Origin: Arthrobacter oryzae
Lineage (GTDB): Bacteria; Actinomycetota; Actinomycetes; Actinomycetales; Micrococcaceae
Assembly: GCF_030718995.1 (NCBI RefSeq)
Contig: NZ_CP132204.1
Span: 248,001 to 312,000 of the forward strand
Reading direction: 5' to 3'
Length of the DNA stretch: 64,000 nucleotides
Shown piece after piece: positions 55,240-64,000 of the stretch. Position numbers and translations under genes: made by a program. Each line of letters begins with the position of its first letter. Within the stretch, counting starts at the first letter, position 1. Under the pieces are notes generated by a model, which worked only from the letters and a program-made list of their open reading frames with translations, did no database searches and was not told where the DNA came from.

Positions 55240-56937
55240 ATGTCTGACAACAACGTCATGAGTGACCTGGAAATCGCCCAGCGCGCCACGATGCGGCCGA
55301 TCGAGGAAATCGCCGCATCCGCCGGTATCAGCGCCGACGCCCTGGAACTCTACGGCCGGTACAAGGCAAAGATCGATCCGGCGAAGCTCGTGGTTTCGGC
55401 AGGGCCGGCCGGCCGGCAGCCGGGCAAGGTGGTGCTCGTCTCGGCGATGTCCCCCACTCCCGCAGGCGAGGGCAAGTCCACCACCACCGTGGGCCTGGCG
55501 GATTCGCTGGCCCGGGCGGGTCAGAAGGTGATGATCGCGCTGCGCGAGCCGTCCCTGGGGCCCGTGCTGGGTATGAAGGGCGGAGCCACGGGCGGAGGCT
55601 ACTCCCAGGTGCTCCCCATGGAGGAAATCAACCTGCACTTCACCGGCGACTTCCACGCCATCACGTCCGCGAACAACGCACTGATGGCCTTGGTGGACAA
55701 CCATATTTTCCAGGGCAACGAACTGAACATCGATCCCCGCCGGATGACTTTCAAACGGGTCCTGGACATGAACGACCGCGCGCTGCGCGAGGTGGTGATC
55801 GGCCTCGGCGGACCGGCTCAGGGCGTTCCGCGGCAGGACGGCTTCGACATCACGGTGGCCTCGGAGATCATGGCGGTCTTCTGCTTGGCCACGGACATTG
55901 CCGACCTCCGTGCCCGGCTGGGGCGCATCACGTTCGGTTACACGTACAACCGTGAGCCCGTCACGGTGGCGGACCTGGGCGTCCAGGGCGCGTTGACCAT
56001 GCTGCTCAGGGATGCGATCAAGCCCAACCTCGTGCAGACCATCGCCGGCACCCCCGCCCTGGTGCACGGCGGGCCGTTCGCCAACATCGCCCACGGCTGC
56101 AACTCGCTGATCGCCACCCAGACCGCGCGCAGGCTTGCGGACATCGTGGTCACTGAAGCCGGATTCGGTGCCGACCTTGGGGCAGAAAAGTTCATGGACA
56201 TCAAGGCGCGGGTGGCAGACGTGGCGCCGTCCGCCGTCGTGCTGGTGGCAACCGTACGGGCACTGAAGATGCACGGCGGGGTGGCCAAGGACCGGCTGAA
56301 GGAGCCCAACGTGGAGGCACTGGCTACCGGTACGGCCAACCTCCGGCAGCACATCCGCAACGTGGAGAAGTTCGGGATCACCCCGGTGGTTGCCGTCAAC
56401 AAGTTCGCCACGGATACCCGGGAGGAGCTGGACTGGCTGCTGGAGTGGTGCGCCGGCGAGGGAGTGCAGGCTGCCGTGGCCGACGTCTGGGGGCGGGGCG
56501 GCGGCGGGGACGGCGGCGACGACCTGGCGGCGAAGGTGCTCGCAGCGCTTGATGCCCCGCACAGTTTCCGCCACCTGTATCCGCTGGAACTGTCTGTGGA
56601 GGACAAGATCCGCACCATCGTGCAGGAAATGTACGGGGCCGACGGCGTGGACTTCTCCGTGCCCGCCCTCAAACGCCTGGCCGAGATCGAAAAGAACGGC
56701 TGGACCGGCATGCCGGTGTGCATGGCCAAGACGCAGTACTCCTTCAGCGACGACGCCACCCGCCTCGGTGCACCGAAGGGCTTCACCGTCCATGTCCGCG
56801 ACCTCATCCCGAAGACCGGGGCAGGCTTCATCGTGGCACTCACCGGCGCGGTGATGACCATGCCGGGCCTGCCAAAGGTTCCGGCGGCCCTGAGGATGGA
56901 CGTGGACGACACCGGCAAACCCCTCGGCCTCTTCTAG
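55240..56937 (+). CDS. fhs: Formate-tetrahydrofolate ligase
   Basis: A 565-residue enzyme forming 10-formyl-THF from formate, THF and ATP. Evidence: [20 protein letters not shown] (the P-loop-like formyl phosphate site), [40 protein letters not shown] and [20 protein letters not shown] with [10 protein letters not shown] at the C-terminus. Length is typical. GAAGGAC precedes the ATG. Its last base and stop codon lie inside the first unit of a repeat array (56937-57058). It is 65 bp after mshA. Confidence 0.95.
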   Translation: MSDNNVMSDLEIAQRATMRPIEEIAASAGISADALELYGRYKAKIDPAKLVVSAGPAGRQPGKVVLVSAMSPTPAGEGKSTTTVGLADSLARAGQKVMIALREPSLGPVLGMKGGATGGGYSQVLPMEEINLHFTGDFHAITSANNALMALVDNHIFQGNELNIDPRRMTFKRVLDMNDRALREVVIGLGGPAQGVPRQDGFDITVASEIMAVFCLATDIADLRARLGRITFGYTYNREPVTVADLGVQGALTMLLRDAIKPNLVQTIAGTPALVHGGPFANIAHGCNSLIATQTARRLADIVVTEAGFGADLGAEKFMDIKARVADVAPSAVVLVATVRALKMHGGVAKDRLKEPNVEALATGTANLRQHIRNVEKFGITPVVAVNKFATDTREELDWLLEWCAGEGVQAAVADVWGRGGGGDGGDDLAAKVLAALDAPHSFRHLYPLELSVEDKIRTIVQEMYGADGVDFSVPALKRLAEIEKNGWTGMPVCMAKTQYSFSDDATRLGAPKGFTVHVRDLIPKTGAGFIVALTGAVMTMPGLPKVPAALRMDVDDTGKPLGLF

Positions 56938-57058
56938 ACGCTCTCTAACTTCCGGCCCCCTTTTCCCGGACGCTCTCTCACTCCCAGCCCCCTTTTCCCG
57001 AACGCTCTCTCACTTCCGGCCCCTTTTCCCGGACGCTCTCTCACGTCCGGCCGCCAAG
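56937..57058 (-). repeat. Left repeat array: four units with 31-32 bp period
   Basis: Plus-strand cores GACGCTCTCT(C/A)AC start at 56937, 56969, 57001 (AACGCTCTCTCAC) and 57032, so the period is 32, 32 and 31 bp. Linkers of the first three units are near-identical (TTCCGGCCCCCTTTTCCCG type). The core is GTGAGAGAGCGTC on the minus strand. The array begins inside the fhs stop codon (TAG is 56935-56937) and ends about 57 bp before the DUF559 gene. It lies opposite in orientation to the right array at 58071. Confidence 0.9.
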
Positions 57059-57114
57059 AATCTTCCTGTGGATAACTTCTGCGGCGTTGTCCGGTTTCGG
57101 GTCACAATGCCAGC

Positions 57115-58074
57115 ATGCAAAAGCGCACCGATCTACCTGGTCACCTGGCGGCGGCTCCATTCACCTTCGATGAGGCTCGGGCTTCCGGCGTATCCGCAAG
57201 CAGGCTGAAGCGAAAGGACGTGGTCCATATTGGTCGCGAACTGTACCGCCCGTCGGACTGGAACTTCGAACTGGAAGCGGCCGCACGGGCCTTGTCAGCC
57301 GCGTCGCCGGGAGCGTGGATCTCACATGTCACGGCAGCACGCCTCCGGCGCCAACTCCTGCCACCCTGGCTGGCCGACTCGACGGAGTTGCACTTGAGCA
57401 AGCCCCGGTCCCTGCCCTCGGTGCGCCGCACCGGCATTCTCGGCCACACGGTTCTTGCGCTCGAAGACGAGATCGAATCGATCGACGGCATCAGCATCAG
57501 TACCCGATCCCGGACTTGGCTGGATCTTGCGCGGCGGCTGTCGGTGAGCGACCTCGTATGCATGGGTGACCAGCTGATTCGCATTCCCCGCGTCGCCTTT
57601 GAGGACCGGGCTCAGCCTTATGACACCTTGGACGGGCTTCGTACGCTGGTCAGCCGTCATCCAAACCTGCAGGGTGTGGTGCGGGCCCGGGAAGCGCTGG
57701 AGCTGATGCGGGTCGGGGCAGACTCAGCGCCCGAATCGCTGCTCCGTCTGGCCATGGCCGATGCCGGTCTCCCTGAGCCGGACCTCCAAATGGCGTTGCG
57801 ACCAAGTGACGCCGCGTCGCCGACTGCCGATCTTGGCTATCGTCATCGGCGCCTCGCCATCCAGTACGACGGCGAACATCACCTTCTTGATGCCCAGGCC
57901 CTGAGTGACAAACGGCGTGATAAGGCCTTTGAATCGGCCGGCTGGACTGTATTGATCCTCGACAAGGACGATCTTGCTCACGGGTGCCAGCCGGCAGTCA
58001 ACAAGATCAAACGGATATTGCGGCGTGCATGGCTGGATCATCCCCAGGCAACCGGCTTTGCCGACGCCGGGTGA
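57115..58074 (+). CDS. DUF559/MTES_1575-type nuclease-fold protein with AbiEi-like N-terminus
   Basis: A 319-residue protein. The N-terminal 150 residues have an AbiEi-like winged-helix pattern (PFTFDEARASGVSASRLKRK, DVVHIGRELYRPSDW, ESIDGISISTRSRTWLDLAR). The C-terminal domain has a PD-(D/E)xK/Vsr-like pattern: ESLLRLAMADAGLPEPDLQ (E207), ADLGYRHRRLAIQYDGEHHL (D239, Q250, D252, E254) and KRRDKAFESAGWTVLILDKD. The family is common in Micrococcales with unknown role; some members are annotated as toxin-antitoxin or mobile-element-associated. No Shine-Dalgarno is visible at the ATG. The TGA stop overlaps the first core of the right repeat array, and the array on the other side lies just upstream. 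Confidence 0.72.
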   Translation: MQKRTDLPGHLAAAPFTFDEARASGVSASRLKRKDVVHIGRELYRPSDWNFELEAAARALSAASPGAWISHVTAARLRRQLLPPWLADSTELHLSKPRSLPSVRRTGILGHTVLALEDEIESIDGISISTRSRTWLDLARRLSVSDLVCMGDQLIRIPRVAFEDRAQPYDTLDGLRTLVSRHPNLQGVVRAREALELMRVGADSAPESLLRLAMADAGLPEPDLQMALRPSDAASPTADLGYRHRRLAIQYDGEHHLLDAQALSDKRRDKAFESAGWTVLILDKDDLAHGCQPAVNKIKRILRRAWLDHPQATGFADAG

Positions 58075-58147
58075 GAGAGCGTCCCGGGAAAGGCGGCAGG
58101 AAGTGAGAGAGCGTCCAAGTCAAACCCGCAGGAAGTGAGAGAGCGTC
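58071..58147 (+). repeat. Right repeat array: three units with 32 bp period
   Basis: Perfect cores GTGAGAGAGCGTC start at 58071, 58103 and 58135 with an exact 32-bp period. Linkers end in GCAGGAA. The first core contains the TGA stop of the DUF559 gene, and the second linker and third core encode the last residues and stop of the convergent DUF2306 gene. Orientation is opposite to the left array. Confidence 0.9.
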
Positions 58148-58644
58148 CGGTCCCCCGTTCGGCGCACTGCAACCGCGCCCGCGCCCACCGTGCGCACGCC
58201 GCGCTTGAGCGAAACGAACACCACCACAACGCTGAGCGCCACCAGCCCGGCCACGTAGGCAGCGGTGCCCGGGTCCTCCGCGAGGAGCTGCGGGATGGCC
58301 CGTCCGGGGACGGCCACGGCAAATACGAATGCGACGGCAATACCGATGTAGCTGCCGATCATGTTGCCGAAATGCGAGGGGATGTTGCCGCGGATGGCGC
58401 TGACCAGCCCAAGGGTGACCGTCACGATGGTGAAGGCGGATAGCCCGTGCAGCCAGGTGAAATGCCCGGCCGTCACAATCCAGAAACTGCTGATGCAGAC
58501 GTAGTACATGGCCGCGACCCAAAGGTAGCCCATGGTGCGGTGAATGCGGTCGCGGCGCCGGCGAAGGATTTGGAAGGGGCCTATCCCGAGGACGAACAAG
58601 GCGGCGATCACGTGGCTGACAAGCAGTACATTCCAGTGGTCCAT
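58120..58644 (-). CDS. DUF2306-family membrane protein
   Basis: A 174-residue protein with four to five membrane segments (NVLLVSHVIAALFVLGIGPF, WVAAMYYVCISSFWIVTA, GLSAFTIVTVTLGLVSAI, GSYIGIAVAFVFAVAVPGRA, YVAGLVALSVVVVFVSL) and the DUF2306 features IHRTMGYLWVAAMYYV and FHxxHG-like FTWLHGLSAF. Function unknown. The last residues, DRTLSHFLRV plus the stop, are encoded by a unit of the neighbouring repeat array, so the natural C-terminus was probably replaced. The gene is divergent from the MerR regulator across a 100-bp region with GGATAG/CTATCC boxes and is likely its target. Confidence 0.78.
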   Translation of the reverse strand: MDHWNVLLVSHVIAALFVLGIGPFQILRRRRDRIHRTMGYLWVAAMYYVCISSFWIVTAGHFTWLHGLSAFTIVTVTLGLVSAIRGNIPSHFGNMIGSYIGIAVAFVFAVAVPGRAIPQLLAEDPGTAAYVAGLVALSVVVVFVSLKRGVRTVGAGAVAVRRTGDRTLSHFLRV

Positions 58645-58651
58645 GGGACTA

Positions 58652-58711
58652 GGATAGAGCCACTATCCAATGCGTGTATATCTGGATAGCTGTTGCCGGA
58701 TCCGCTATCCA
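58652..58711. promoter_or_regulatory. Operator-like cluster of four CTATCC/GGATAG boxes
   Basis: In the divergent DUF2306/MerR promoter region: GGATAG (58652-58657), CTATCCA (58663-58669), TGGATAG (58683-58689) and CTATCCA (58705-58711). The first pair forms an inverted repeat with a 5-nt spacer; the second and third form CTATCCA-N13-TGGATAG. These are probable binding sites of the adjacent MerR regulator. Confidence 0.65.
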
Positions 58712-58744
58712 ACGTTTTCGGACCGGTCGGGAAAGAGGGCAGGC

Positions 58745-59368
58745 ATGCAGCTCAAGGAACTGAGCGGGCACACGGGAGTCTCGGCCGCCAGCATCAAGTA
58801 CTACCTGCGCGAGGGCCTGCTGCCGGCCGGCGAGACAGTCCACGCAACCCGCGCGCAGTATTCCGCTCGGCACGTCGAGCGCCTCGGATTAATTCAGGCG
58901 CTCCGCCGGATAGTCGGACTGAACATCGAACAGATCCGCGGCATTCTGAAAATGGCCGACGACGGCGCCCCGCGCCTTGATCTGTTGGCCGCGGTCCAAC
59001 GTGTGGTGCTGAATCTTGACAGCCATGCCCAAGCAGGAGTCGACATCGGCACCCGTGCGGCTGACGCCGTCGTACGCCTGAGAAACTGGCCGGACTATCC
59101 CAGCGACGCCCGGAACGCTCTGAACGCCCATCTGGAACTGATGGAAAGCCTCAACATCCCGGTGACCGGCGAGGTGCTGGACACGTACAGCAAGGCGATG
59201 GACGACGTCGCCCGGGTCGACATTGCAGCCACGACAGCCCCCGACAGCGTCGACCAGCTTATCCTTACCGCCGCCGTGGGCATGCACATGCACAGTCAAC
59301 TGCTACTGAAACTCCTCGCCCTGGCGCAGGCCAGCCACGCCATCCGCCGCTACGAACAGGGCGCTTAA
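58745..59368 (+). CDS. MerR-family transcriptional regulator
   Basis: A 207-residue regulator. The N-terminal MerR HTH reads MQLKELSGHTGVSAASIKYY then LREGLLPAGETVHATRAQYSARHVERLGLI (as the wing and helix region). The effector domain is a helical C-terminus of about 120 residues (NLDSHAQAGVDIGTRAADAV, ILTAAVGMHMHSQLLLKLLAL) with no metal-binding cysteines, so a small organic ligand is likely. The ATG at 58745 has GAAAGAGGG upstream. It is divergent from the DUF2306 gene; the CTATCC boxes between them point to autoregulation and control of that gene. Confidence 0.82.
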   Translation: MQLKELSGHTGVSAASIKYYLREGLLPAGETVHATRAQYSARHVERLGLIQALRRIVGLNIEQIRGILKMADDGAPRLDLLAAVQRVVLNLDSHAQAGVDIGTRAADAVVRLRNWPDYPSDARNALNAHLELMESLNIPVTGEVLDTYSKAMDDVARVDIAATTAPDSVDQLILTAAVGMHMHSQLLLKLLALAQASHAIRRYEQGA

Positions 59369-59391
59369 CGCGCGATGCTCCCCCACCAATG

Positions 59392-59419
59392 GTGAGAGAG
59401 CGTCGCGGGAGGAAGGGGC
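59392..59419 (+). repeat. Single repeat unit near the ino1 stop
   Basis: A core GTGAGAGAGCGTC at 59392-59404 followed by GCGGGAGGAAGGGGC, a recognisable linker relative. It lies between the MerR gene and the stop of the convergent inositol-phosphate synthase gene, which begins at the next base. It shares orientation with the right array. Confidence 0.8.
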
Positions 59420-60505
59420 TTAGCGCTCCAGGTCTCCGCGGATGAAGGCCTCCACCTTTTCACGGGCGAGGTCGTCGTTGAACTGCTCCGGCGGGGACTT
59501 CATGAAGTAGCTGGAAGCCGAGAGCAGCGGGCCGCCGATGCCGCGGTCCAGGCCGATCTTGGCCGCACGGATGGCATCGATGATCACGCCGGCCGAGTTG
59601 GGTGAGTCCCACACCTCGAGCTTGTACTCCAGGGAAACCGGGGCGTCGCCGAAGTTGCGGCCTTCGAGGCGGACGAAGGCCCATTTGCGGTCGTCGAGCC
59701 ACTGGACGTAGTCGGACGGGCCGATGTGGACGTCCTTGGCAGCCAGTTCGGCTTCGACGTTGGAGGTGACGGCCTGGGTCTTGGAGATCTTCTTGGACTC
59801 GAGGCGGTCGCGCTCCAGCATGTTCTTGAAGTCCATGTTGCCGCCTACGTTGAGCTGGTACGTGCGGTCCAGCGTGACGCCGCGGTCTTCGAAGAGCTTG
59901 GCCATGACGCGGTGCGTGATAGTGGCACCGATCTGGCTCTTGATGTCGTCGCCCACGATCGGAACACCGGCGGCGGTGAACTTGTCCGCCCATTCCTTGG
60001 TCCCGGCGATGAACACCGGCAGGGCGTTGACGAACGCCACGCCGGCGTCGATTGCGGCCTGGGCGTAGAACTCGGCGGCTTCCTGCGAACCGACCGGCAG
60101 GTAGCAGACCATGACGTCAACCTTGGCGTCCTTGAGGGCCTGGACTACGTCCACCGGCTCGGCCGGGGACTGCTCGATGGTCTCGAGGTAGTACTTGCCG
60201 AGGCCGTCCAGGGTGTGGCCGCGCTGCACGGTCACGCCGGTGGGGGGAACGTCGGCGATCTTGATGGTGTTGTTTTCGCTGGCCAGGATAGCGTCGGCCA
60301 GGTCAACGCCGACCTTTTTGCCGTCAACATCGAAGGCTGCAACGAATTCAACATCGTTGACGTGGTACTTGCCGAACTCCACGTGCATCAGACCGGGAAT
60401 CGTGGCCTGGGGGTCGGCATCCCGGTAGTAGTGGACACCCTGGACCAGGGACGCGGCGCAGTTACCCACACCGACGATGGCAACACGAATCGGATTTGAA
60501 GACAC
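59420..60505 (-). CDS. ino1: Inositol-3-phosphate synthase (actinobacterial type)
   Basis: A 361-residue enzyme converting glucose-6-phosphate to 1L-myo-inositol-1-phosphate. Evidence: [60 protein letters not shown], and [19 protein letters not shown] with [10 protein letters not shown], all family hallmarks. The GTG at 60505 has AAAGGAG upstream; the frame is open another 105 bp. The product feeds MshA (mycothiol) and inositol phospholipids; the two genes are 4.2 kb apart, separated by fhs and the repeat-bounded island. Confidence 0.93.
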   Translation of the reverse strand: MSSNPIRVAIVGVGNCAASLVQGVHYYRDADPQATIPGLMHVEFGKYHVNDVEFVAAFDVDGKKVGVDLADAILASENNTIKIADVPPTGVTVQRGHTLDGLGKYYLETIEQSPAEPVDVVQALKDAKVDVMVCYLPVGSQEAAEFYAQAAIDAGVAFVNALPVFIAGTKEWADKFTAAGVPIVGDDIKSQIGATITHRVMAKLFEDRGVTLDRTYQLNVGGNMDFKNMLERDRLESKKISKTQAVTSNVEAELAAKDVHIGPSDYVQWLDDRKWAFVRLEGRNFGDAPVSLEYKLEVWDSPNSAGVIIDAIRAAKIGLDRGIGGPLLSASSYFMKSPPEQFNDDLAREKVEAFIRGDLER

Positions 60506-60690
60506 GGAACTCCTTTGAGAACAAACTTCAGTGCCCCGCGCGGCTGCACTCTGATGTGCGACGGCGGCTGCTGGGCACGGCGCCATGGGGCGCCCTTGCA
60601 TTCTAGCCAACGCCGCCGGGGCCGGTGTTGTTCCCGGCCCCGGCTTTGTGTCCGGAACAGTTCTGTTACGGACGCTTTGTTACGCGCCGG

Positions 60691-61728
<1,038 letters not shown>

Positions 61729-61772
61729 ACGTGCAATCCTGCCAGCTGTGACGCAGGCTACAACCATATTGG

Positions 61773-61820
61773 CTGTTGTTACGCCGCGGGCTGACTAAAC
61801 GGCCCGCGGCGCAGCAACAG
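61773..61820 (-). terminator. Hairpin after treZ
   Basis: Nested inverted repeat: CGCCGCGGGC (61782-61791) against GCCCGCGGCG (61802-61811), enclosed by CTGTTG (61773-61778) against CAACAG (61815-61820). It lies 10 bp beyond the treZ stop in minus-strand direction. No T-run follows. Confidence 0.65.
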
Positions 61821-61830
61821 CCACCAGAAG

Positions 61831-63585
61831 CTAGGCCTTCAGAATCGCCGCACTCCAGGGCGCCAGCACCAGCGAGCCGCCATCAGGCCCGGTTGCCTCA
61901 TCGGTGGCGAGCAGTACTGATCCCGCGACCTCCCCGAGCCTGACCTGCTGTTCGGAGAAGTTCAATGCCACGTGGACGTCTCCGCGCCGGAACCGCAGCC
62001 AGCCATCGGCTTCGCTGTAGTCCACGTCCGTATCCGCGAACCCCAGGCCGGCGAGTTCCGGGGTGGAACGGCGCAGCGCCGTCAGCGCACGGTAGAGCTC
62101 CAGGAGGCGGGCGTGGTCGCCCTGCTCGGCCTCGGCCCAGTTCAGTTTCGACCGGTTGAAGGTCTCCGGGTCCTGGGGATCGGGCACGACGGCGGGATCC
62201 CACCCCATCCGTTCGAACTCCTTGATGCGGCCTTCCGCCGTCGCCTTACCCAGTTCCGGTTCCGGATGGGACGTGAAGAACTGCCACGGCGTGGTGGCAC
62301 CGTATTCCTCCCCCATGAAGAGCATGGGGGTGAACGGGGACGTCAGCGTGAGAACGGCGGCCAGGGCAAGCTGGCCGTAGGACAGCGACTGGGAGAGCCG
62401 GTCCCCGGTGGCGCGGTTGCCGATCTGGTCGTGGTTCTGGCTGCAGACCACCAGGGCGGCCGGGTGCACCAGTTCGGTGTTGATGGGCCGTCCGTGGTGC
62501 CGGCCGCGGAAGCTGGAGTAGCTGCCGTCGTGGAAGAAGCCGTCGCGCAGCACCTTGGCCAGGGCGCCCAGCGAGTCAAAATCGCTGTAATACCCTGCGG
62601 TCTCGCCGCTGATGTTCACGTGCACGGCGTGGTGGAAGTCGTCGCTCCACTGCCCCTCCAGCCCGTACCCGTTGGCGTCGCGGGGATACAGCAGGCGGGG
62701 GTTGTTGAGGTCGGACTCCGCGATCATGGTGATCGGACGGCCGGTTTCCGCCGCGACGGCGTCTCCCAGGGCCCCGAATTCCTCCAGGAGATGGACTGCC
62801 CGCTCGTCCTTGAAGGCGTGCACGGCGTCGATCCGCAACCCGTCCACGTGGTAATCGCGAAGCCACATGGCAGCGTTGTCCAGGATGTAGCGACGGACCT
62901 CGTCGGACCCTGCCGAATCCAGGTTCACCGAGTCGCCCCAGGTGTTCCCCTCCCCTGACTTCAGGTAGGGACCGAACTTCGGCAGATAGTTTCCGCTGGG
63001 ACCGAGGTGGTTGTAGACCACGTCCTGGATGACGCCCAGGCCTGCCTGGTGTGCGGCGTCCACGAAGCGCTGGTAGGCGGCGGGGCCGCCGTATCCTTCG
63101 TGGACGGCGTACCAGAGGACGCCGTCGTAGCCCCAGTTGTGGGTCCCGTTGAAGCCGTTGACGGGCAGGAGTTCCACAAAGTCGACGCCGAGGTCCTTGA
63201 GGTACCCCAGCTTCCCGGCGGCAGCTTCCAGGGTGCCCTCGGGAGTGAACGTGCCGATATGGAGTTCGTAGATGACGGCGCCCTGCAGTTCCCGGCCCGG
63301 CCAGTCCCCGTCCGCCCATTCATGGGCGGACGGATCAAAGGTCCGCGACAGGGAGTGGACGCCCTCAGGCTGGCGGCGGGAGCGGGGGTCCGGCAACGGG
63401 GTGGTGTCCGCCTCCGGCAGGTAACCGTAGAAAACTTCCCCTTCGGCCGGAGCGTCCGGGGCCGTCCACCAGCCCTCGCCGCGCTGGCTCATGGCGTATT
63501 CAGCGCCGTCGGCCAGCAAGGTGATGGCCGTGACGTTGGGGGCCCAGACGTCGAAGCGTCCGCTTCCGTTCACGGAAGGCGTCAT
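61831..63585 (-). CDS. treZ: Malto-oligosyltrehalose trehalohydrolase
   Basis: A 584-residue GH13 enzyme releasing trehalose from maltooligosyl trehalose. An N-terminal beta-sandwich domain ([20 protein letters not shown]) precedes the catalytic barrel with [17 protein letters not shown], nucleophile Asp in [17 protein letters not shown], acid/base Glu in [15 protein letters not shown] and [16 protein letters not shown], followed by [20 protein letters not shown], which is specific for TreZ. Its ATG overlaps the treY stop (63582-63585, ATGA), so the pair is coupled. Confidence 0.94.
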   Translation of the reverse strand: MTPSVNGSGRFDVWAPNVTAITLLADGAEYAMSQRGEGWWTAPDAPAEGEVFYGYLPEADTTPLPDPRSRRQPEGVHSLSRTFDPSAHEWADGDWPGRELQGAVIYELHIGTFTPEGTLEAAAGKLGYLKDLGVDFVELLPVNGFNGTHNWGYDGVLWYAVHEGYGGPAAYQRFVDAAHQAGLGVIQDVVYNHLGPSGNYLPKFGPYLKSGEGNTWGDSVNLDSAGSDEVRRYILDNAAMWLRDYHVDGLRIDAVHAFKDERAVHLLEEFGALGDAVAAETGRPITMIAESDLNNPRLLYPRDANGYGLEGQWSDDFHHAVHVNISGETAGYYSDFDSLGALAKVLRDGFFHDGSYSSFRGRHHGRPINTELVHPAALVVCSQNHDQIGNRATGDRLSQSLSYGQLALAAVLTLTSPFTPMLFMGEEYGATTPWQFFTSHPEPELGKATAEGRIKEFERMGWDPAVVPDPQDPETFNRSKLNWAEAEQGDHARLLELYRALTALRRSTPELAGLGFADTDVDYSEADGWLRFRRGDVHVALNFSEQQVRLGEVAGSVLLATDEATGPDGGSLVLAPWSAAILKA

Positions 63586-64000
63586 CCGTCATTCTCCGAT
63601 CCAGTGGTAGGTACCAGCAGTGCAACGGGGTAGGTTGCCAGGAGGTCCGCAACAGCGACGGGCCCGGGCCCGAAGCTGTTGCCCGTGAATTCGTCCGTCA
63701 TGGCTGCCGGCATTTCCACCGACGTGTCCTGCCAGCCGCCGGACTGTTCCAGCCCCCGGGGCAGCCTGGTTGCCAGAGTCAGGGCCCCGGCGGACGCACC
63801 GGCGCCCCGGCTGAACGCGACCAGGTGCGCCGCCGCAGCACCGGTGGCCGTGATTGCCGTATAGCCCGTGAAGAGCTCGGTCCGGTCGCGCCGGAGCCGG
63901 AGCGCGCGGGAGGTCACCAGCAGTTTGGCCGCCTCGTCCCTGTACGACGCCGGACGCTCACCGGCGTCGAGGGCGTCCAGTGCCCGCTGCCGGGCGGCAA
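63582..64000 (-). CDS. treY: Maltooligosyl trehalose synthase, 3' part (partial)
   Basis: The C-terminal 138 or so residues of a protein cut by the window edge. The frame runs from 64000 as [20 protein letters not shown], then [40 protein letters not shown] and [10 protein letters not shown] at the end, which matches the TreY C-terminus (RRxRPELF, HxVAFxR). TreY isomerises the reducing end of maltodextrins to trehalose; TreZ follows in the operon. The N-terminal catalytic domain lies outside the window. Confidence 0.88.
   Translation of the reverse strand, partial: AARQRALDALDAGERPASYRDEAAKLLVTSRALRLRRDRTELFTGYTAITATGAAAAHLVAFSRGAGASAGALTLATRLPRGLEQSGGWQDTSVEMPAAMTDEFTGNSFGPGPVAVADLLATYPVALLVPTTGSENDG

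Noticed and set aside
55144..56793. A 549-codon minus-strand open frame antisense to fhs
   Set aside because: fhs on the plus strand has all conserved motifs; the antisense frame is His/Asp/Gly-rich shadow sequence.
56937..58147. Possible CRISPR array because of regularly spaced repeats
   Set aside because: The cores are only 13 bp, the 18-19 bp intervening sequences in the left array are near-identical rather than unique, the arrays point in opposite directions, and no cas gene is present.

Overview
The window is chromosomal DNA of a high-GC Gram-positive actinobacterium, most likely a member of the Micrococcaceae close to Arthrobacter/Pseudarthrobacter. Reasons: very high GC in third codon positions, many GTG/TTG starts, mycothiol genes (mshA and a myo-inositol-1-phosphate synthase), a GuaB3-type IMP dehydrogenase paralogue, a HrcA/CIRCE-controlled groESL operon with a His-rich GroEL tail, treZ/treY, and an actinobacterial gene order (ruc-type fmdB, 5-formyl-THF cyclo-ligase, galU, rimJ, sepX/glpR) that also occurs in Mycobacterium. 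This assignment is inference from gene content, not from a database match.

Layout. 0-6 kb: a rifampin-phosphotransferase-like PEP-utilising enzyme, a GerW/YtfJ-family protein, a secreted trypsin, an ABC-F ATPase and tRNA-Ala(CGC). 6-10.7 kb: sepX/glpR-like, acetyltransferase and galU on the minus strand, divergent from 5-FCL, ruc (with a CIRCE-like site) and a SAF-domain protein. 10.7-21.7 kb: a giant DUF4011 helicase-like protein with a C-terminal nuclease-fold domain, guaA, DUF3817, SURF1, an orphan PTS EIIA, glpD and guaB3. 22-26.2 kb: a secreted subtilase, then a three-gene cassette headed by a WXG-type protein. 26.2-34 kb: an ABC exporter, guaB and two tandem OatA-like acyltransferases. 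34-38.4 kb: DUF389 protein, a flavin monooxygenase coupled to a small PQ-loop-like membrane protein, and a TPR-LuxR regulator. 38.5-46.4 kb: groES-groEL under two CIRCE operators, a THUMP-like methyltransferase, shikimate dehydrogenase, a GH3 lipoprotein and a GCS2 ligase. 46.4-53.8 kb: the coupled alr-tsaE-tsaB-rimI-tsaD operon, a PfkB kinase divergent from a GH4 glycosidase, and an acetyltransferase. 53.9-60.5 kb: mshA, fhs, a repeat-bounded accessory island (DUF559 nuclease-fold gene, DUF2306 protein, MerR regulator) and ino1. 60.7-64 kb: an aldo/keto reductase, treZ and the 3' part of treY.

How the genes work together. GuaB and GuaA give GMP synthesis. Ino1 supplies the substrate of MshA, the first committed step of mycothiol. 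TreY and TreZ make trehalose from glucan. The Tsa proteins make the t6A tRNA modification. Ruc and GroESL appear to share HrcA control. The most unusual content is: (a) a DUF559 gene enclosed by oppositely oriented arrays of a 32-bp-period repeat, with repeat cores overlapping gene ends; (b) a helicase-like protein whose Walker A lysine and Walker B glutamate position are both altered; (c) the WXG-protein cassette; and (d) the CIRCE-like operator at ruc. No stretch longer than about 300 bp lacks a gene except 5765-6066, which holds the tRNA and its terminator.
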